Of a stretch of 64,000 nt of DNA, positions 13,239 to 24,592 are shown piece by piece. Positions within the stretch are counted from its first letter, which is position 1. Each line of letters begins with the position of its first letter. The stretch is from assembly GCF_000143415.4 (NCBI RefSeq), contig NW_003314320.1:659753-723752 (forward strand), given 5' to 3'. The notes under the pieces were generated by a model. That model saw nothing but the letters and a program-made list of their open reading frames with translations. It made no database searches and was not told the origin of the DNA. The position numbers were made by a program, and so were the translations under genes. The DNA comes from Selaginella moellendorffii (Eukaryota > Streptophyta > Lycopodiopsida > Selaginellales > Selaginellaceae).

Positions 13239-15444
13239 ATGGATTGTGAATCCATCAAGCAAATGGAAGCTCTCTTAGAACAAGGTAAAGTTTCTCCAGT
13301 CTCTCGCAGGCACAGTTCTCTCTTCTGGTTCCACGAGAGTTCTTCTTTCCTTTTTGTTCTTGATAGATTCTAAGTTTCTTAGGACAGTGCTTGGTGGTTG
13401 TTCTAATGGCTATTTTTTTTCTTGCTCTCCGTTTTGTTTATTAGATTCTCGTCAACTTAACTAACACTTTGCTTTGATCGCATGATACGTTTCCTGGGCG
13501 GTGTTTGTAGCCGATGAGCCTCTCCAGCGATCTTTCCAGGTGACTTCAAACTTTTGCGAGATTGGCCCATGCAAGAGTTGTCTTTTTTGCTTCTTCTTCT
13601 TGCCTGAGCTTCGACTTCTCGTGTGGATGGATTCGCGTGTTAAGTGTCTTTCCTTGGAGCACAGCGACTTTTTTCCTTTGAATCTAGAAACGTGTTGCTT
13701 CCCTTTCCTGTATGTTTGTGTTTGTTTCCTTTTTTTCCTCTCTTTCTAATTTGTGTACGCGTGGTGGGGACTGTTTGGAAGCTCTTATGGTGGAATCGAT
13801 TTTTTTCCGAGTGATGGGATTCGTTTCTTGACTGACTTCTTACAAAACCAAAAAGTTTCTGGGTGGACTTCTCACTCATGCTTTTACGTGTATCAGAATA
13901 TGCATCAAGGATTCAAGGAAAATAATCTGGAGCGCTTTCTGCGAGCGCGGGAAGGCAATGTCGTCAAAGCCAACAAGATGGTAAACGTCATCGCTGTCAG
14001 TGAGTTCGATGCTAACTTGTTCGTGACAATCCCAGCTTGTGGATTCCTTAAATTGGAGAGTAAGCAACGACATCGACGACATTCTCTCTGTAAGCATTCT
14101 GATTTCCATTCGTCCATTCATTTCTCGGTTAAGTAAGGTCGTTGTTTGAGCTTTTTTCTCCTTTTCCTAGAAACCGATTGAGCCGAAAGAATTGTACGAT
14201 GCAATCCGAGAATCACAGCTTGTTGGCATGTCCGGATTCGACAAGCAGGTAACTTTCAATCGTGAAAGTTCTTTAGTTTTTTTCCCGGATCATGTGGATA
14301 ATCCAGATCCCGAGATTCTTTTCAGGGTAGACCTGTCTTTGCTATCGGAGTAGGACATAGTGGCTACGATAGAGCACCGGTGAGTTTTCTCTGAGCCAAA
14401 AAGCTGTCGAAAATTTCTCCTAAAGTTTTTAACTCCGGGATTTCTTGTCCAGCTTGACAAGTATGTACAATCGCACATTCAGATTAACGAATACCGTGAC
14501 CGTGTTGTTCTTGTAAGTTTTTCAATGCTCCTCTTGTATTTTCCTTTTGTTTCTTCTCAAGTAGTTCTAAACCTTTTTTTCACTTTTGTCAACACATCCA
14601 GCCAGCTGCGTCAAGGCAATTGGGACGATACGTAGGCTCGTGTTTGAAGATTCTTGACATGACTGGCCTCAAGCTATCAGCTTTGAACCGGATCAAGGTA
14701 GGTTTTCTAATTCTTTTTTTGCCTGATATCATATACAATCCTTCTCCAGATCTTGACGGTCATTTCAACCATCGATGATCTAAACTATCCCGAGAAAACG
14801 GACGCGTACTACATTGTCAATGCTCCTTACGTTTTCACTGCGTGCTGGAAGGTAAACAACTTAAATTCTCTTCTAAGTTAAGTTGTTCCCTTCATCGTCT
14901 GGTAGGCTGTCAAACCATTGCTGCAAGAACGCACGAAGAAAAAGATCAAAGTTTTGCAAGGCTCGGGTAGAGAAGAGCTCCTTAAGGTGACGGTTTTCTC
15001 CATTAAGTTAAGGAGTTCTCCAAACGATATTTACCATTTTTTTTTTTCTCGACTTTGCAGGTCATGGATGCGAGTGTCATTCCGGAGTTTTGCCGGCCAT
15101 CCAAAGAATCGAGAGGGAAAACCACGCCGATAGAGCCCAGCACTAGCTGCTTCTCATCGTCACATCCTTTCCACATAGAGCTATGGAGCTACATCAAGCA
15201 GCGAGCTCTCGAGTCCCAATCAAGGAAGTGTGGGCCAGCTCCAACTCTCTCTTTTCACGTGAAAGTCCCAGACAAAGCCTCGGAGGGGAGCTCGGAAGTC
15301 GTCCAGATCATCGAGTCGACGTTAGAGCACTTAAATCTGGACGAGGATGGTAGCGTTAGTGGTAATGGTAGCACCAGCGGCAGTAACCATGGTAGCAGCC
15401 ACCATGGTACCGACGACGAAGCAAGCAGCAAAGCTCGAGAGTGA
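13239..15444 (+). CDS. SEC14-like (CRAL-TRIO) phosphatidylinositol transfer protein
   Basis: Eleven exons (13239-13284, 13511-13539, 13897-13980, 14036-14089, 14171-14248, 14326-14379, 14453-14512, 14602-14697, 14750-14851, 14906-14986, 15061-15444) encode 355 residues, and the exon lengths sum to a multiple of three. The N-terminal CRAL-TRIO_N helix part reads FKENNLERFLRAREGNVVKA. The lipid-binding SEC14 domain includes LVGMSGFDKQGRPVFAIGVG, HIQINEYRDRVVLP, LKILDMTGLKLSALNRIK and DLNYPEKTDAYYIVNAPYVF. Proteins of this type move or present phosphatidylinositol between membranes. The C-terminus is Ser/Gly/His-rich and has no GOLD or nodulin domain, so this is the short cytosolic type and not a patellin. 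Ligand and location are inferred from the family. Confidence 0.94.
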
Positions 15445-15846
15445 GCAAAAAATTTTCCCCATCTTTCTCAACTTCTTTTTCTTGCTTTTGACACCAACAA
15501 TGGTGAAGAAAGCCTTTAGAGCAAACACAAAAATTTTCCAGCGTCTTGTTCGTCCTTTTTATTAGTGCAGTGTTCTCTCCATGTATCTATCTCCACGTTT
15601 TTTTTTTTTTTTTTCTCTTTCCTCTTGTTTGGAGCGTTCTGTTGTCAATAGAGAGATGGAAGGCAGTGGTTGGATTCGCATTTTTATATAGCGACAGTCC
15701 CGGGAATCGAACCCCCGACCGCCAAGAAGCGAAGGGAAGGAGAAGATGCAAGGCGCTGGTATTTCCTCGTTTGATCCGGCCGGGAGCGCCGAAGCGATGG
15801 AGTGAGGTTAGGGTTTTGTGTTGCGCGAGAGCTGGGATCGCCGAAT
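15445..15846. other. Intergenic: SEC14 3' flank and VASt-gene promoter
   Basis: It contains a T-tract (about 15599-15614) and GC-rich promoter sequence. A telobox-like TTAGGGTTTT lies at about 15808-15817, some 30 bases before the VASt-gene ATG. A T-arm-like stretch near 15700-15725 was examined and rejected as a tRNA. Confidence 0.5.
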
Positions 15847-18550
15847 ATGGAGAAGCAGCCGGATTCTCCCGTCGCGCCTTCGTCTCCGCCGCCGGGCGAG
15901 GCGTTGCCAGATTCACAGGGCGAAAAATCGAAGAGCCTCGTGGCGCCGCAAGCGCAATCGATCCAGGTAAATTTTGATAATGTCGGTGAATCGCTACAGC
16001 GATTTCTTGTGGCGGCAGGCTGTGCAATCGCCGCAGCAGCAGCAAGCATGCAAGAGCGAGGATTATCGGAAGCTCTTCCATCTTCCCGTTGAAGAGGTGT
16101 GATCGAATTTTTCTTCGCGACGTCTCCTCCCGCTGAATTTTTGTTCTCTCTTTCCAGATTCTAGTCCAGGATTTTAACTGCGCCTTCCAGAAGAAGATAC
16201 TCTTGCAGGTGCTCTTGTCTTTTTACTCACCATTTCCAGTTCTTGTGTTGTCCGCATTGTAATAAACTAACAAGCAAACAAACGGTGGCAGGGACACATG
16301 TACCTCTTTGAGCAATACATATGTTTCTACTCTAACATTTTTGGCTACGAGAAGAAGGTATCTATCCACATAGTTCTTCTACTTTCTTCAAGTTCTTTAA
16401 TTTTTTTTTCAGAAAGTTTTGCCATTGAAAGACGTAGCGTTCGTGCGTAAGTCATGGACGGCTGGACTTTTTCCAAATGCTATTGAAATTGGCGCCTGGG
16501 GGAAGAAGGTAACTTTTGCAGATCGTTTCGACGTTTCACTTGTCGGCTGATCGCTGCGTTGTTTCAGTATTTCTTTGCATCGTTTCTCTCACGCGACGAA
16601 GCGTACAGATTAATTGTAAGAGGATGGTCACGTCACAGTGGTCATGCAAGAACATCAGAGTTGGTATGTCGCTTCTCTCTGAAGTAACTTTCCAGCAACT
16701 TGCCTTACGCTTTCTTTAATTCAACAGCTAGAGCAAATGATTCCTTCGCAGGCTTCACTGAGCCCGACAATCTGTAAAAACAGGTATAGTCTTACCCATT
16801 GGAGAGATCAATCGGTTTCATCTTTTTACTTCTAGCGAAATTCTCGAAATTCAAGAGGTGGGCTGCACGGAGGAAGGCGATGAAAAACAAGTTCTCCCAA
16901 AGTTGGAAGAGAGCACAGTTTCCAGCGCAGTAACGACTGAACCCGGTGTCAATGAATCGGTTATTTGGAAAATTGAAGACACCCCGCCTCCACCTTGTAC
17001 GTGTCTATTCTCGAGGTAACATTCGGTCTGGAACATTAGCTTGCTAAGAAACAAATTTTGTGTTCTTGCAGTGCCTTTGGAGTTCAAGACAATTATGGAA
17101 TCAGAATTTCCAGTATTTCTGTTACCTGGTTGCTTTTACTTCGAGCTCACCCCTGGCTGATAGGTTGACGTGCAAGACTTCTTTGAACTTTTCTTCTCTG
17201 ATAATGCCACCAATTTTGCTGACGTTTTTCGTAAGAGATGTGGCGATGAAGGTGAGAACCGCACATTGGTTTCGGATCACACTGAAAATTATATTTTAGA
17301 TTTTAGGTCCACCCTGTGGTCCTCGCATCCACGCTTTGGCCATGTCCGTGACATCTCTTTTCGCCACCCGGTGAACTTGTACTTTGGTAAGTGTCTTAAG
17401 CTACTTTACTCTCACTGATGTTTGGAACTCCGGCAGGTCCTAAGTCAGCTGTATGTAGTGAAACACAACGTTTTCGAGTGTACCGTGACAGGTAAGAACT
17501 CTGGAATTTTATTAATAAGTTTACAGTTTCTGTGCAGCCATTTGGTCATTGAGACGTCGCAACAAATGTCGGAGATTCCATACGCTGATTATTTTCACGT
17601 AGAGGTATTGTGAACCGGAATATCAATTTTCTGCTGAACTTCTGGAATCAGGTGCGATGGGATGTTGAAAGAGTTCCTAAACCAGTCTCATTTCATTCAT
17701 ATGTTCGCGTTTCTATGAACGTTGACTTCTCCAAAAAGACCTTATGGAGAGGTACGCTATATTCGCAGCGTAAATGCGTGAGAACAATTTTTTTATTCTG
17801 GTTTAGGCAAGATCGAGCAAGCAACACTTGACGAATGCAAAGAGACGTATTCACTTTGGGTGCAAGAGGTATGCTAGCTTTGTCCCAATCAAACTTTGTG
17901 ACTAAAGATTAATTTTCTAGGCACACAACGTTCTCAATTCTAGAGCTGACCCGGGACGCGTGGAAGCTTCACTGGAAAATTCCCCCACAGGTGATCTCCT
18001 GGAATGCATAACTCGTTCTTTTTTTTACAATAACGTTTGTGGCCAGAAGGGAGCAAGCCATCCGAAGACTTGAGCTTGATCGCTGACAGCAGAGAAAGCG
18101 AGCACGTACGAACGCGGAAGAAAATCGCGGCACTGCTCGGCGGCATTCGCAACTTCGTGCTGCGGTTCCTATCGGAGAATCCTGTAGCCTGTGGGATCCT
18201 CCTCATCGCTATCGTCATCGTGCTAGCGCAGGTAGGAAACAGAAGTTTTCCTTGGAAAGTTCTCTAACTTCGTGACGATGGATGCTCTCTCGCAGGCCTT
18301 TACGCTCCTCACAGTGTCAAGCGAGCATCACCATCAATCTCCCGAGACGATTTACACCCCGGAAAGCATGAAACGATGTTATGGGGGATCGAGTGATGCT
18401 CTAGCGTGGCTAGAACAACGCGCTCGCACCGTGAAAGACGAGGTAGCATTGGCGGAAGCCCGTCTACAAAGCTTGCAACAGGACCTCTCGCTGCTAAAGC
18501 TCCACATGAATTTATTCGAGAGATTGAGAACACAACATCAGAAGATTTGA
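15847..18550 (+). CDS. GRAM and VASt domain membrane protein (VAD1/Lam-like sterol transfer family)
   Basis: About 18 exons from ATG 15847 to TGA 18548-18550 give roughly 577 residues. A Pro-rich N-terminus leads to the GRAM domain (FNCAFQKKILLQGHMYLFEQ, CFYSNIFGYEKK, LPLKDVAFVRKSW, YFFASFLSRDEAYRLI). An acidic linker follows, then the VASt domain (DVQDFFELFFSDNATNFADV, STLWSSHPRFGHVRDISFRH, SQQMSEIPYADYFHVEVRWD, LDECKETYSLWVQEAH). One membrane segment lies near the C-terminus (ACGILLIAIVIVLAQAFTLL), followed by a short coiled coil. This order matches ER-anchored proteins that carry sterols at ER-plasma membrane contacts; Arabidopsis VAD1 is linked to cell-death control. The role here is inferred. 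The exon near 16568-16663 must read through an internal GTAAGA to keep the family sequence. Confidence 0.92.
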
Positions 18551-18977
18551 TCGAGCTAATGGCGAATATTTTGGGTATATACATAGTTTTAAAGAGTAAA
18601 GGCAATGTGAAGCGTTGCGCCCGGTGCCAGACCTAGATTTGCCGAACCAAACGGAGCCCCCGAGCCTGAGGAGATGCCCGAACCTGGCTCTCTCACCCAC
18701 AAGCCTGGTGCGCAAGCCCTAGAACGCTTGAGACGCCATTTCATCACCGCCACGCTACGCCGGGCGCCCGGGGCCGCGCATCGGTGGTCCGTGCTAGGGA
18801 TTTCCAGCGCTCTCGGCCTGCTACCTCGAGGAATTCGAGGTATGGAGTGAGATTTCCAGGCGCGGAGTGAGATTTCCAGGGGGCGGAGCTGTGCAGCCAG
18901 AAAGGGCAGGGTAGGATGGTGCGGCGATTCTAGCTCGCGAGTGTGGAGGAATTCCACCGGGAGGGGGGCGGTGCGGC
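18551..18977. other. Intergenic: VASt 3' end and ARIADNE promoter/5' UTR
   Basis: A GC-rich 427-bp gap with no gene. A near-duplicate GAGTGAGATTTCCAGG occurs at about 18844 and 18866. The ARIADNE start codon follows at 18978. Confidence 0.5.
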
Positions 18978-21815
18978 ATGGATTCGGAAGATGACATGCA
19001 CGACGCCTGCACCTCGGATGACTACGATAGGGATGAGGACGAGGACAGTGATATGATTCCAAGCGATGAGGACGGTGACGAGATCGGCGACGACGAGTCG
19101 GACTATGGCTTCGACGATCAGTCAGCTGATATCTTCCAGCCCAGCTCCAAATGCTCTCAGGTAAGCTCTAGCACTGGCTCCAGGGTTTGATTCCATTTGC
19201 TCTTCCTCTTTGCGCTACAGATCAACTTTGTCATTCTTAGTGAGGCTGAGATCCGGCAAAGGCAGGAGCAATCCATCACAAGTGTTGCGACCGTTTTGTC
19301 TGTACCACGGATAGACGCGGTTATTCTTTTGAGACATTTCAAGTGGTATGTATGCTAGTCGACTCGTCCTGGCCTTCTGTGGGACGCCAAATTGTTTCTT
19401 TCTCGTGACGCGTTGTTGCAGGAGTGTTAGCAGAGTAAACGAGGAATGGTTTGCGGACGAGCAGGGGGTACGGCGGTCTGTGGGTCTCCTCGAAAGGCCA
19501 ACGTCCCAAAGCACTCCAATGGCTATAGAGGTAACTTTACGAACTCTTCTTCTTCGTCGTCTCTTCTTCTTTTGCGTTTGGAAAAAGTGCTGAGGGGATT
19601 TTGTTTTGCTTTGCAGCCGACATGCGGTATCTGTTTTGAGTTGCGCTCTGTTGATAGAATGAAGGCGCCCGCGTTTTGTAACCATTCGTTTTGTGACATA
19701 TGTTGGACTGGTGAGTTCACTCGTTTTGCTTTTCGCGCTGCTAACTTTGGTGTTTGTGTAGGATACATGCATACGGCAATCACGGATGGGCCAGGTTGCC
19801 TGACCCTTCGTTGCCCCGATCCACCTTGTGGCGCTGCCATTGGGGATGACATGATAATGTCGTTGGTCTCGGAAGAAGACCGTAACAAGTACATGCGATT
19901 TCTCCTTAGATCTTACGTTGAAGATAATAGAAAGGTCTTTCCTCTTTTTTTTTTTTCTTTTTGTTTCCACTGAGTGGATTATTCATAGGAAGAATACTGA
20001 AATTTTGTTTTTGTTTTCTTTTTTTTTTCTTCTCGTGCGCAGGCGAAGTGGTGTCCAGCTCCAGGTTGTGAATTTGCTGTCGAGTTTGTACCAGGCAGTG
20101 GATCCTACGACATCGTTTGCAAGTGCGGGCATTATTTCTGCTGGAATGTAAATGTTTTTTTCTTCTTTTTGATGTCGCCTGGGGTTTCTGACGCTTGGTT
20201 TTCTTTAGTGCTTAGAGGAAGCGCACCGACCGGTAGATTGTGAGACTGTTGCAAAGTGGATCCTCAAGAACAGCGCGGAGTCAGAAAACATGAACTGGTA
20301 CTATATCCAGCCTTTGTATCAAGTCATTGTCACGTACGTAGCTGTTGTCAGGATCTTGGCGAACTCCAAACCATGCCCGAAATGCAAAAGACCGATAGAA
20401 AAGAACTTGGGGTGCATGCACATTACCTGTACGCCACCGTGCAAGTTTGAATTTTGCTGGTAAGTTCACATTTCTATCGTTCTTGGCTAGATACATCATG
20501 TTTACCATCTATACAGGCTATGCCTTGGTCCGTGGTCGGAACACGGCGAACGAACCGGAGGGTTCTACGCTTGCAACCGATACGAAGCGGCTAAGCAGGA
20601 GGGAGTGGTACCAATTGATATTTACGTTTCCCTTCACGGACTCATCCTGTTTGTGTAACAGTACGATGAAGCTGAGAGGAGGAGAGAAATGGCTAAGAAC
20701 TCGTTAGAGAGATATACACATTACTACGAGCGATGGGCCACGAACGAATCAGTTGAGTTTCCAATTTGAGTATCTGATAGGCCTTTCTAACTTCGTTCAT
20801 GGTACAGTCCAAAACGAAAGCGATTTCAGATCTACAACAGATGCAAACGGTTCAGGTAAATAACCCTGTCTTTGAAGTTCTTTTCCTCACTTCCAGGCTA
20901 ATGCGTTGCTGTTGTGCAACGCAGATCGAAAAACTCAGTGACAAGCAATGCCAGCCAGTATCCCAGTTGAAGTTCGTTACGGAAGCGTGGATTCAGGTGA
21001 GAGCCGCGATGCCGAAACCAGGAGCATAGATTTTCTTTACTGAGCTAATTCTGCTTGCAGATTGTAGAATGCCGCCGTGTTCTCAAGTGGACCTACGCAT
21101 ACGGCTACTATCTTCCTGAAATGGAGCAGGCCAAGGCTCAGTTTTTCGAATACTTGCAAGGTACTTCCGTAAGCAAGAAAGCAAAAAAAAATGCAAAAGA
21201 GAGACGCTTTTTCTCCGTGAAGAAGACAAAGCTTTAACACCTCGGTTGGCATGTCTTCAGGTGAAGCAGAGGCCGGATTGGAGCGCTTGCATCTGTGCGC
21301 TGAAAAGGACTTGCAGATATTTCTAGAGGGGGATTCACCCAACGCCGCGTTCAACGAGTTTCGAACCAGGCTTGCGGGCCTCACAAGGTAAGAGCGGAGC
21401 CTGTGTATGTATAGAGTATATAGTAAGCGTCCACTTGCATTTAGCTGCTTTCTTTCTCCCCTCTGGCATCACTCACGCCGCTTGTGTCTTGTCCCTATAC
21501 AGTGTAACCAAGACGTACTTCGAGAACCTTGTAAGAGCCTTGGAGAACGGGCTCTCAGATGTGGAGAACTCGCGATCTGGGAAAGGGGCGAGCTCCAAAG
21601 CCTCTGGAAGTTCCAAAGGCAAGTCTGGGAAGATTAGGATTCTTGGTGGCGGTGGTGGTGGTGGTGCTGGCTCCAGGAATGGAAATGGTGGCTCCAGCCG
21701 CGGTGGCGGCGGAGGTGACGATCATTGGTCTTGCGATAACTGTACATTTGTGAACGTGAATGGGGCGACAGCGTGTTCCGTCTGCAACCGTGTGAGACCC
21801 ACGGCCGCATTTTAG
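18978..21815 (+). CDS. ARIADNE-type RBR E3 ubiquitin ligase
   Basis: About 15 exons from ATG 18978 to TAG 21813-21815 encode roughly 608 residues. An acidic N-terminus ([20 protein letters not shown]) precedes the RBR unit. RING1 is [18 protein letters not shown] followed by [10 protein letters not shown]; the IBR contains [14 protein letters not shown] and [20 protein letters not shown]2 is [19 protein letters not shown] and ends [15 protein letters not shown]. The Cys in LGCMH is at the catalytic thioester position of HHARI-type ligases. The Ariadne helical domain follows ([51 protein letters not shown]). A Gly-rich linker leads to a RanBP2-type zinc finger ([20 protein letters not shown]). 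RBR ligases receive ubiquitin from an E2 on RING2 before passing it to the substrate. Substrate is unknown; the catalytic and zinc ligands I checked are present. Confidence 0.95.
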
Positions 21816-22181
21816 CGACGCAAGAATTCGAGGTGAGAAGTTCCGACTTTTCGTATTACAACCAACACAGGCACAGGTTCAACAGGAAGGACAAAAAAAA
21901 GTGAAAGAAAGCTGTAAATATGCTGGTTTAACTTATTATGTGTGTACATATCATGCCATTTTAGATAAATCAAAAGGATCAAAGCCTTAGAATCAAAAAG
22001 AAGAAAGGAATAGAGAGGAAGACAAAAAAAAAATCTGATCTGATCTGACCAGATAGAATATGACGTTTTACAAAAGAGTTCTAAGATTAAAAGAAAGAAA
22101 AAAGGAGAAACAAAATCTACTCCTCTGATACATCTCAGCTCTACAAAAAAAAAAAAAAAAAAAAGTGGCTTTTCTGTTGTG
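21816..22181. other. Convergent 3' flank between ARIADNE and EPFL-A genes
   Basis: An AT-rich stretch that probably holds both 3' UTRs. It has several A-tracts, the longest about 18 bases at 22146-22163. No gene is seen. Confidence 0.5.
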
Positions 22182-22810
22182 TCATGGATTGTAGAGCTTG
22201 TTGCCACACTTGCACTTCCACCCCTCAGGCTTGTAGTTGGAATATTCACTGCAGACTTGGCTTGGTGGGGAGGAAGATTCCCCCTGTGGGGAAGAAGAGG
22301 AAGAGGAAGAGGAAGAGGAAGGAGTGGAGGAAGAAGAGGGGCTCTGATGAGACAGTGGTGCTGGGACCTGGACTGCTTGGCAGGGGAGGCAGGAATTACA
22401 CTTGTTGGAGCAGCTGGGAGGCCTGGATCCGATCTTGAAGCTCAGCTCGCCTCTCGCAGGCTGCACAAACGAGAATGGCGTGCGTGAATCCCAGCACTCC
22501 AATCCATAGCCCAAAAGCCCAAACGAGCGCGATGGATCTTACCTGCGCGGGGCTGACATCCAGATCGGTACTCGAGGATGGGTGTCCATGATATTCCAAT
22601 GCTCCTCCTCCTCCTCCTCCTCCTCCTGGGAAAACAATCAAGACGAGCGATCAGCTAGAGGGAGTGGGAGCGTCGGGGGGAGCGATTACCGACTGGAGCG
22701 AGCAGGGATCGTGCGGCCGTGCAGCAGCAGATCGAGATGACGCTCTGGATCAAGAGCAAGCAGCAGTAGCTAGAAGAGCACGACGGCGAAGAGGAGGAGG
22801 AGGCGATCAT
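22182..22810 (-). CDS. EPFL secreted cysteine-rich peptide (EPFL-A)
   Basis: Three exons on the minus strand (22690-22810, 22543-22625, 22182-22460) encode 160 residues, and the phases agree. Residues 1-33 form a signal peptide with a hydrophobic, Cys-rich core (CCLLLIQSVISICCC). A poly-Gly propeptide stretch follows, then the C-terminal EPF domain: IGSRPPSCSNKCNSCLPCQA, VQVPAP, a long Ser-rich loop, CSEYSNYKPEGWKCKCGNKL and YNP. Family members are cut to about 50-residue peptides that bind ERECTA-family receptors and set stomatal and tissue patterning. The usual short loop between the fourth Cys and the CKC pair is replaced by a Ser/Pro insertion of some 25-30 residues with one extra Cys. 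Receptor and process are inferred. Confidence 0.9.
22303..22326 (+). repeat. Coding hexanucleotide repeat in EPFL-A loop
   Basis: AGGAAG/GAGGAA units in tandem on the plus strand encode the poly-Ser loop of EPFL-A on the minus strand. A second coding repeat, TCC units at about 22605-22627, encodes the poly-Gly stretch of exon 2. Both are prone to length change by slippage. Confidence 0.8.
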
Positions 22811-23918
22811 CGCGAAGGACTTTGATCGATCTAGGGAGAGGAGTTGGATCGTCCTGGCTAGCCCTGGGGGTGTCGATTGGATACCGCGGCGCGACTCCCA
22901 GATTTAAGAAGGGCGGCCGCCATTGGGATCGATGAATTCGATATTGCGGGGATTCCCAGGAAGATCGAATTTTTCGGCGCTGACCTATCCGATCGATTGG
23001 GAGGAGAGGAGAGGAGGGAGATCACGATTCACGGCCGAGAGCTGGAAGAATGCCCTGGCGGCCGGGGAATTCCTGTTGCGTTTGTCTGTTGCGCTGCGCG
23101 CCCTTGTTCCTGTCTTGCATTAAAGGCACGCAACAGAAAGATTGTGTGTGGAAATCTGTGATGTGAGAGCGCGAGTGAGAGTGAGCGCGATTGAGAAGGA
23201 AAGACAGGACATGGATCGATCAATCCAAGTTTCGCATAAACCCTAAAACTCGGCAGGGAGAGTCTTTTCCCCTTTTATTCCCTGTCGCGTCATCTGCCAC
23301 GTGGTCGACACGTCGGTGGGTTTTTGCCGACGTGTCTTGCGGGCCGGGGGTTAAACAGGCTTTGCGGTGTTATATAAGCAGTGGGCCATTTTCACGTGAG
23401 AGATGCTGCCAAAGATTTGCTCCTCAAAAGCTCTACACAAACATATGCCAAATCTCCCAAGTTGAGAGATTGGTGTGCTTGACTTTAAGAGATCACAAAT
23501 AATATTAATCTAAAACAAATCTTAAACTCGCCCGTCTTCAAACGACAAGGCGGGTCAAAATTCTTGACGATCTTGTCAATCCCTCTCCATCACAAGGTAG
23601 AAAAAAGAAAGTTGCCATCCATAGATGGAGATGGTCACTGTTTACTAGATTGTCCCAGGTCAAAAATCAAGCTTTCCACCGTCACTTTTACCCCATCACT
23701 CACTCAACCATGTGATCCACTTGAACAATCACTGGCCTAGGTTTGACTTGTGAAGTGGTGGACTTTGAAGAGGCAACATTCATTTCTCAGAGCTTCTCCA
23801 TCAAATCCATTTTCTTGTCTTGTTTTCCTACTACTGAGCTTTCCAAAACTAGTTGTATTTCATTAATATAAACCTGTGCTAAGCTCTTCTCCTCTAAAGA
23901 GTTAGGTGTGTGTAAGTA
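22811..23918. other. Intergenic: EPFL-A promoter and EPFL-B 3' flank
   Basis: A 1.1-kb spacer. Near 23237 there is a telobox (AAACCCTAA). A TATATAA at about 23371 faces the plus strand but no gene follows it. ACGTG motifs occur near 23300 and 23393. No coding sequence is supported. Confidence 0.5.
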
Positions 23919-24230
23919 TCATGGCATGTAGAGCTTGTTGCCACATTTGCACCTCCATGCCTCTGGGTAGTACTCTGTGGTTCTCACAAAGCCTGGCTGG
24001 ATTGGAACATGCACAGCCCTGCATGGGGAGCAAAAGCCACACTTGGAATTGCACTGTGGTGGGGATGACCCCAGCCCACTCAAATCCCTCCTGGACTTGT
24101 CACCAGCAGATGGGCTCCTCCTGTTTGGGCTTGGGAAATCCAGCTTGGTCCTCTCCTGATGAGACAGAAACAACACACACAAACAAACAGATGATTCATG
24201 AGTAATTTGGTTGGTTTTGAAAAAATATAT

Positions 24231-24296
<66 letters not shown>

Positions 24297-24592
24297 CTGT
24301 GGGTGGAGGTGGAATTTACCTTGTGATCTTGGACTTCGGCACTTGCTGATACTGATGATGATGGTGCTAATCTCTTGTCATGGATTGGTTGCAACTTCCT
24401 GCTGCCTGTATTGCAAGTGCTAGTTAGCAAATCTCAAAACTCCACCAAGAAAAGAAAGGAGAAAAGCTTCTCACCTCTTGACAATGTTGGGTCAGCCACT
24501 GCTGATCCCATGGAAGAAAGAGCAAGCAGCAAGAAGAGACAACAGACTGATGTCCATCTTCTTCTTCTGCTGCTGCTCCTGGTCATGATCAT
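23919..24592 (-). CDS. EPFL secreted cysteine-rich peptide (EPFL-B, EPFL4/5/6-like)
   Basis: Three exons on the minus strand (24475-24592, 24320-24405, 23919-24155) encode 146 residues in consistent phase. A signal peptide (MIMTRSSSRRRRWTSVCCLF, then LLLALSSMGSAVA) precedes a variable propeptide. The EPF domain reads LGSSPPQCNSKCGFCSPCRA, VHVPIQPGFVRTTEYYPEAW, RCKCGNKLYMP, with six cysteines and the short TTEYYPEAW loop typical of the EPFL4/5/6 group. These peptides act through ERECTA receptors in stem, stomatal and vascular patterning; that role is inferred. The start at 24592 is preferred over an in-frame ATG at 24731-24733 because the signal peptide then lies at the N-terminus. Intron 2 carries a long (GA)n run on the sense strand. 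Confidence 0.93.
24233..24290 (+). repeat. (CT)29 microsatellite in EPFL-B intron 2
   Basis: An uninterrupted CT dinucleotide run of 58 bases, read as (GA)29 on the sense strand of EPFL-B, followed by a short GTGTGT stretch. It lies inside the 163-base second intron. Confidence 0.95.

Noticed and set aside
15695-15790. A T-arm-like GGGGTTCGATTCCCGGG on the minus strand suggested a tRNA gene.
   Set aside because: The T-stem does not pair over five bases, the acceptor partner is missing about 45 bases upstream, and no anticodon arm could be drawn.
16616-16650. Intron donor GTAAGA at 16616 in the VASt-gene GRAM exon.
   Set aside because: Reading through keeps the family-like VRGWSRHSGHARTSEL sequence to a better donor at 16664.
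23371-23377. TATATAA with downstream plus-strand frames as a separate gene between the EPFL genes.
   Set aside because: No open frame with coding character or splice sites follows it.
24211-24430. ORFs made of Leu-Ser or Arg-Glu dipeptide repeats.
   Set aside because: They are translations of the (CT)29 microsatellite in EPFL-B intron 2.
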